A stretch of DNA of 10,593 nucleotides from positions 1 to 10,593 of the forward strand of contig CAXDOZ010000082.1 of the NCBI GenBank assembly GCA_963991145.1. Reading direction: 5' to 3'. This document shows positions 7,713 to 10,593 of this stretch, piece by piece (within the stretch, counting starts at the first letter, position 1; every line of letters starts with the position of its first letter). Origin of the DNA: CAXDOZ01 sp963991145 (GTDB lineage: Bacteria; Bacteroidota; Bacteroidia; Chitinophagales; JABDMM01). The position numbers and the translations under genes are program-made. A model generated the notes under the pieces. The model was given only the letters and a program-made list of their open reading frames with translations, ran no database searches and was not told the DNA's origin.

Positions 7713-8621
7713 CTAAACTGGTGCACCTTCAAACATAACAGCATCTCCCATTGGCACAAATCGATGCCAGCGGAAGGATACCGCATCATCAACTTTCTCT
7801 ATCGGTTGTAATTCCAGGCTGGATCTGCCTGAACCAAAAACCTGAGGGGCGATATGCAATTGTAAAAGATCTACACAGCCATCATTTAAGAATCTGGAGG
7901 TAGTAGAAGGACCACCTTCGACATAGATCGAGTGAACACCCCTTTTAAAAAGCTCTTTACAAACCTTTCTGCAAGGCATTCGCTCATCGTTATTATCAGG
8001 CATTCTCAGGAATGAAATCCCATTGTCCTTTGGAGCGTTGCCCTCGCACATTACCCAGATCGGACCATCACCATGTTCGTGCATGTAATCGTATTCGCCT
8101 TTTAAGCCCGGGTCCAGAATTACTCTAACCGGGTCAAAGCCTGCCACGCGTCTAACATTCAGCTTGGGCTTGTCTTGCTCAACGGTTCCTCTACCAACAA
8201 GAATGGCATCACACAGTGCTCGCATGCGATGTGAGTGATCGAGATTCTCCTCATTACCGATCCACTTGGAGTGACCGGAGTTGGTTGCGATCCTACCATC
8301 AAGAGTTTGAGCAAAATGGGCGATTACCAAAGGTCGTTTCTTTCTCCTCGCCAAAACCGAGATCAGAGCAGTGGGTAAGTATGTCTTAAGCATACTCTCA
8401 TCCCAACCCTCTGGAAGTTCACAAAGCTGCTGGAGATATGCATCGTCGCGGAAGAAATAGTGAAAGTTTGGCTGCTCTTGCTCAAAGCCTACACGAATGG
8501 TGCTATTGTCGCCGGAGTCCTTATCCAGCTCAAGCTCTAAATAGTCCCAGGGACCTTCATTATTGTCAATGGCCTGTTTCAGAGCGACTAATGCTCTCCA
8601 GGTATTTTCCTTCCTCGACAT
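7713..8621 (-). CDS. RibD-type reductase-domain protein without deaminase domain
   Basis: This 302-residue protein carries the reductase (dihydrofolate reductase-like) domain of RibD, which in riboflavin synthesis uses NADPH to reduce a ribosylamino-pyrimidine to the ribitylamino form. Signatures are IAHFAQTLDGRIATNSGHSK (100-119) followed by WIG, then RALCDAILVGRGTVEQDKP (134-152), and the glycine-rich IYVEGGPSTTSRFLNDGCVD (232-251) followed by LLQLHIAPQVFGSG. Residues 1-95 do not resemble the RibD deaminase: there is no HAE and no PCxxxGxxPPC zinc motif. I do not recognise this N-terminal part. The start ATG at 8621 follows the ribA stop by 9 bases and sits at the edge of an inverted repeat that could form an mRNA hairpin. 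It may catalyse the RibD reduction on its usual substrate, or an analogous reduction in a separate pathway; context favours the latter, but not decisively. Confidence 0.85.
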   Translation of the reverse strand: MSRKENTWRALVALKQAIDNNEGPWDYLELELDKDSGDNSTIRVGFEQEQPNFHYFFRDDAYLQQLCELPEGWDESMLKTYLPTALISVLARRKKRPLVIAHFAQTLDGRIATNSGHSKWIGNEENLDHSHRMRALCDAILVGRGTVEQDKPKLNVRRVAGFDPVRVILDPGLKGEYDYMHEHGDGPIWVMCEGNAPKDNGISFLRMPDNNDERMPCRKVCKELFKRGVHSIYVEGGPSTTSRFLNDGCVDLLQLHIAPQVFGSGRSSLELQPIEKVDDAVSFRWHRFVPMGDAVMFEGAPV

Positions 8622-8649
8622 GATGTCAAGTTACTTTAAATCGAGGAAG
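8610..8649 (-). promoter_or_regulatory. Inverted repeat spanning the ribA stop and ribD-like start
   Basis: A perfect 9-base inverted repeat, CTTCCTCGA (8610-8618) and TCGAGGAAG (8641-8649), is separated by 22 bases. On the - strand mRNA it would pair the last codons of ribA with codons 2-4 of the RibD-like gene, leaving both the ribA stop codon and the ATG in the loop. Ribosomes finishing ribA would open the stem. This could couple translation of the two genes. It could also be chance between coding ends. Confidence 0.4.
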
Positions 8650-9248
8650 TGACCCATTCGGTCTTTCTTGGTTTTTAGGTAACCGAGATTTTTTTTGTGA
8701 GGCTCAATCTCAATAGGAACGCGCTCTACGAGATTAATATCGGAGTTTTCGATGGCTTCGATCTTCTCCGGATTATTGGTGATTAGACGAATATCTGTCA
8801 CGCCAAGGTCTTTTAGGATCTCAATGGCAACCTCATAATCACGGGAATCAACTTCCAACCCCAGATGCACATTTGCATCGTGGGTATCCAGGCCTGTATC
8901 CTGCAAATTATAGGCTTTTAGCTTATTGATGAGACCTATTCCGCGACCTTCCTGACGCAGATAGAGCACGATCCCCTTGTCTTTGCAGATCATGTTCATC
9001 GCCGCATCAAGCTGTTCACCGCACTCACAACGAAGAGAGTGAAAAACATCCCCCGTCATACATTCTGAGTGAATTCGAACTGAAATTGTTTCACCTGCTT
9101 TGATCTCTCCGTGGATCAGAGCAAGGGTAGGACGCAGATCATCCACCTCTTCGCTATAGGCTATAACTTGAATATCACCCCAACCTGTTGGTAGGAAACT
9201 TTCTACCTGGCGCACTACTGTTGGTTTCTTATTACTTTCTTTCGACAC
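8631..9248 (-). CDS. ribA: GTP cyclohydrolase II, stand-alone
   Basis: This 205-residue cytosolic enzyme converts GTP to 2,5-diamino-6-ribosylamino-4(3H)-pyrimidinone 5'-phosphate, with loss of formate and pyrophosphate. Zinc ligands C63, C74 and C76 sit in SECMTGDVFHSLRCECG with the same spacing as E. coli C54/C65/C67. The family core LYLRQEGRGIGLINKLKAYN (95-114), followed by LQDTGLDTHDANVHLG, is intact. Y113, D134 and R136 match the E. coli catalytic residues Y105, D126 and R128. The end, YLKTKKDRMGHFL, is typical. There is no fused DHBP synthase (RibB) domain, unlike RibBA. The start is GTG at 9248, the only plausible one: an in-frame stop lies 27 bases upstream, no ATG intervenes, and an AGGGAA Shine-Dalgarno sequence precedes it by 8 bases. 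It sits between FkbM and RibD-like genes, which suggests it feeds a pathway-specific pool. Activity is certain by motif; pathway membership is inferred. Confidence 0.95.
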   Translation of the reverse strand: MSKESNKKPTVVRQVESFLPTGWGDIQVIAYSEEVDDLRPTLALIHGEIKAGETISVRIHSECMTGDVFHSLRCECGEQLDAAMNMICKDKGIVLYLRQEGRGIGLINKLKAYNLQDTGLDTHDANVHLGLEVDSRDYEVAIEILKDLGVTDIRLITNNPEKIEAIENSDINLVERVPIEIEPHKKNLGYLKTKKDRMGHFLDLK

Positions 9249-9275
9249 TGTATATATTCCCTGTAAATTTAATCT

Positions 9276-10022
9276 TTATCTATTTACAAGCCTTGCATAG
9301 ACATCTCCGGATGGAATATGCTTGCCAAATCCTTGTAAAACTTCAATGGTCTGAGTGCTATCTCGCCATTCTTTCCACTCCATTTTCTGACTCTCGACCA
9401 TCGAAATGTTGAACTCATAAGTTCCAATGCTTTGCAACAGCTCAACACAATGAATGGTTCGCTGCGCATCAGCTCCAATAAACTCAAAGCTTATAAATTC
9501 CACGGGCTGACTTAAACCCCTGATTGCCTCCGCTTCAAAGCCTTCGACATCCAGTTTTATAAATTTTGGCTTGCCGTACTTCTTGATTAGATCATCAATA
9601 GAAACCACATCAACTTCAATTTCCTGGTCCCATTTGGTATGAATAGACTCATAGCTATTCATCATGTCTCGCCATTCTTTATCTGCAAGTGTTGTAATGG
9701 TAGGGTTCGAGCTACTTATGTGCATTTTCATTTTTTGGGCCTTCGGCCCGATGGCTGCACGCACCAGATTGAAGTCTTTATTTGCACCGAACTTGCGGTC
9801 AAGGAAATCAGCAAATAATGGCTGAGGTTCAAGAGCAACAACCTGGCAGTCCAGATCAAGGAATGCTCTGCTTCGATTTCCCAGATGAGAGCCAATGTCA
9901 AAGCATAGATCGCCCTGCTCGATAAATTGTCTGTAAAAATTCTTGAGTCGGGAACGGTTTCCAGGTTTGCCGTAATAGATCAACCAGGATTTAAAGAGGC
10001 CATATCTTTCTTTCCAGGTCAA
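9276..10022 (-). CDS. FkbM-family SAM-dependent methyltransferase
   Basis: This 248-residue enzyme is of the FkbM type, which usually O-methylates sugars, polyketides or other small molecules. The SAM-binding motif I is FDIGSHLGNRS (41-51). The acidic ribose-binding residue is E65 in VALEPQP. The family hallmark KFIKLDVEGFEAEAI (153-167) and the VDVVSIDDL segment (137-145) are both present. Length is normal for the family. The proposed start is TTG at 10022, overlapping the stop of the upstream methyltransferase as TTGA. The next Met in frame is residue 98, beyond motif I, and the reading frame upstream closes without a better start. Translation therefore probably depends on the preceding gene. 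Its stop is 27 bases from the ribA start. The substrate cannot be told from the sequence; location suggests the product of the RibA/RibD-like enzymes or a sugar attached to it. Confidence 0.88.
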   Translation of the reverse strand: MTWKERYGLFKSWLIYYGKPGNRSRLKNFYRQFIEQGDLCFDIGSHLGNRSRAFLDLDCQVVALEPQPLFADFLDRKFGANKDFNLVRAAIGPKAQKMKMHISSSNPTITTLADKEWRDMMNSYESIHTKWDQEIEVDVVSIDDLIKKYGKPKFIKLDVEGFEAEAIRGLSQPVEFISFEFIGADAQRTIHCVELLQSIGTYEFNISMVESQKMEWKEWRDSTQTIEVLQGFGKHIPSGDVYARLVNR

Positions 10023-10593
10023 TCTCTGATCTTTTTGAAAGTCATCATTCTGTAGCTCACTAATCTATTCTTCAGCAAGATCTGAAGTGCATGGCCTCCT
10101 CGTAATGAGTTCAGATAGGTATGCTTTCTCATAATCGGCTCGAAGAGCTCAGTAAAAAAGGCGATAGCCTTATCTCTTGGTCTCCAGATCTCAACAGTAG
10201 AGCTAAGATCCAGGCTGCCTTTAAACTCAAATCCCTGACTATTAGCCACCCTGATCATTTCATCTACAGGAAGAAGGCAGTTTGCCAGCCATCCGTTCTT
10301 AAACCAATCGGCGTATTTCCTGAATTCCTCCGGCCATTGCTCAGGGTCTATCTTTGGGATATCATCCAGAACTATTAATAGTCTGTCCTTTTTTAAGGCC
10401 TTTTCGGCCTGATGGAAGAAAGCGCCGGGATTCGTATTATGGATGTAGGATTCTACTGCATAAGCCAGATCAAAGGATTCCATTTCTGGTAGCTCCAAAT
10501 AAGAGGAATGATGAAGTTTGATTTCCTTATCTCCTCCCATTTTACGGGCAAAATCATTCCCAAAATCGACTTGCTGTTGGCTAAGTGTGACCC
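10019..10593 (-). CDS. Class I SAM-dependent methyltransferase, 5' end outside window
   Basis: The reading frame is open to the window edge, giving 190 visible residues; the start and the glycine-rich SAM motif I lie beyond it. The visible part begins VTLSQQQVDFGNDFARK, the segment that follows motif I in small-molecule methyltransferases of the Methyltransf_11 type (UbiE, tocopherol and sarcosine methyltransferase relatives). Next comes the post-motif FDLAYAVESYIHNTNPGAFF (residues 40-59 of the visible part), then the usual AEKALKKDRLLIVLDD strand. An internal Met at 10540 should not be taken as the start, because family-typical sequence continues upstream of it. The stop codon overlaps the TTG start of the FkbM gene. 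It is the first visible member of the - strand gene set; more of the cluster probably lies to the right. Substrate unknown. Confidence 0.85.
   Translation of the reverse strand, partial: VTLSQQQVDFGNDFARKMGGDKEIKLHHSSYLELPEMESFDLAYAVESYIHNTNPGAFFHQAEKALKKDRLLIVLDDIPKIDPEQWPEEFRKYADWFKNGWLANCLLPVDEMIRVANSQGFEFKGSLDLSSTVEIWRPRDKAIAFFTELFEPIMRKHTYLNSLRGGHALQILLKNRLVSYRMMTFKKIRD

Noticed and set aside
7712..7792. N-terminal extension of the MDR oxidoreductase by 27 residues from an ATG at 7792
   Set aside because: It would overlap the RibD-like gene by 80 bases, and the extension is unlike MDR proteins. The ATG at 7711 gives the expected MKALF start one base after the upstream stop.
7713..9248. 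Ordinary housekeeping riboflavin operon
   Set aside because: No RibD deaminase, DHBP synthase, lumazine synthase or riboflavin synthase is present here, and the neighbours are methyltransferases and a dehydrogenase. It is not excluded until the rest of the genome is seen.
9249..9275. Promoter or FMN riboswitch between the FkbM gene and ribA
   Set aside because: The gap is only 27 bases, far too short for an RFN element. The sequence TAAATTTA on the - strand misses the TANNTTTG consensus by one base and has no upstream partner.
9737..9749. GGGCC-TTC-GGCCC hairpin next to a T6 run as a terminator
   Set aside because: It lies inside the FkbM coding region, and on the transcribed strand the stem is followed by A residues, not U.

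Overview
The window looks like a piece of a Bacteroidota chromosome. Four signs point that way. GC content is moderate. Most starts lack a strong Shine-Dalgarno sequence. A TANNTTTG-type -7 box (TAATTTTG) lies upstream of the first gene. The efflux adaptor is a lipoprotein whose mature N-terminus, CSDDLE, resembles Bacteroidota lipoprotein sorting signals. I cannot name a genus. No RNA genes, insertion sequences, CRISPR arrays or attachment sites were seen, and no gap between genes exceeds 100 bases.

Left two thirds (1-6727, + strand): a four-gene tripartite efflux operon with gaps of only 3, 14 and 15 bases. A TetR-family regulator is followed by a TolC-like outer membrane protein, a lipoprotein membrane fusion protein and a 1178-residue RND pump. 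The presumed promoter and a palindromic candidate operator sit directly before tetR, which suggests autoregulation of the operon. The pump differs from AcrB. It has two apparent extra membrane helices between TM6 and TM7, an extended periplasmic loop before the last helix, and a reduced proton-relay set (one Asp in TM4, Asn in place of the TM10 Lys).

The two halves converge on one strong hairpin terminator at 6729-6756, which has A and T tracts suited to stopping transcription from both sides.

Right third (6758-10593, - strand): a tightly packed five-gene set whose upstream end lies outside the window. In transcription order it holds a class I SAM methyltransferase (5' part missing), an FkbM-type methyltransferase, a stand-alone GTP cyclohydrolase II (RibA), a RibD-type reductase with no deaminase domain, and a zinc-less MDR oxidoreductase. 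Junctions are an overlap (TTGA) and gaps of 27, 9 and 1 bases. RibA and RibD-like chemistry is that of early riboflavin synthesis. However, the deaminase, DHBP synthase, lumazine synthase and riboflavin synthase are absent here, while two methyltransferases and a dehydrogenase are present. The set therefore looks more like a dedicated pathway from GTP to a modified pyrimidine, pterin or flavin-like compound than a housekeeping riboflavin operon. This is the most likely undescribed system in the window, and it is an inference from gene content.
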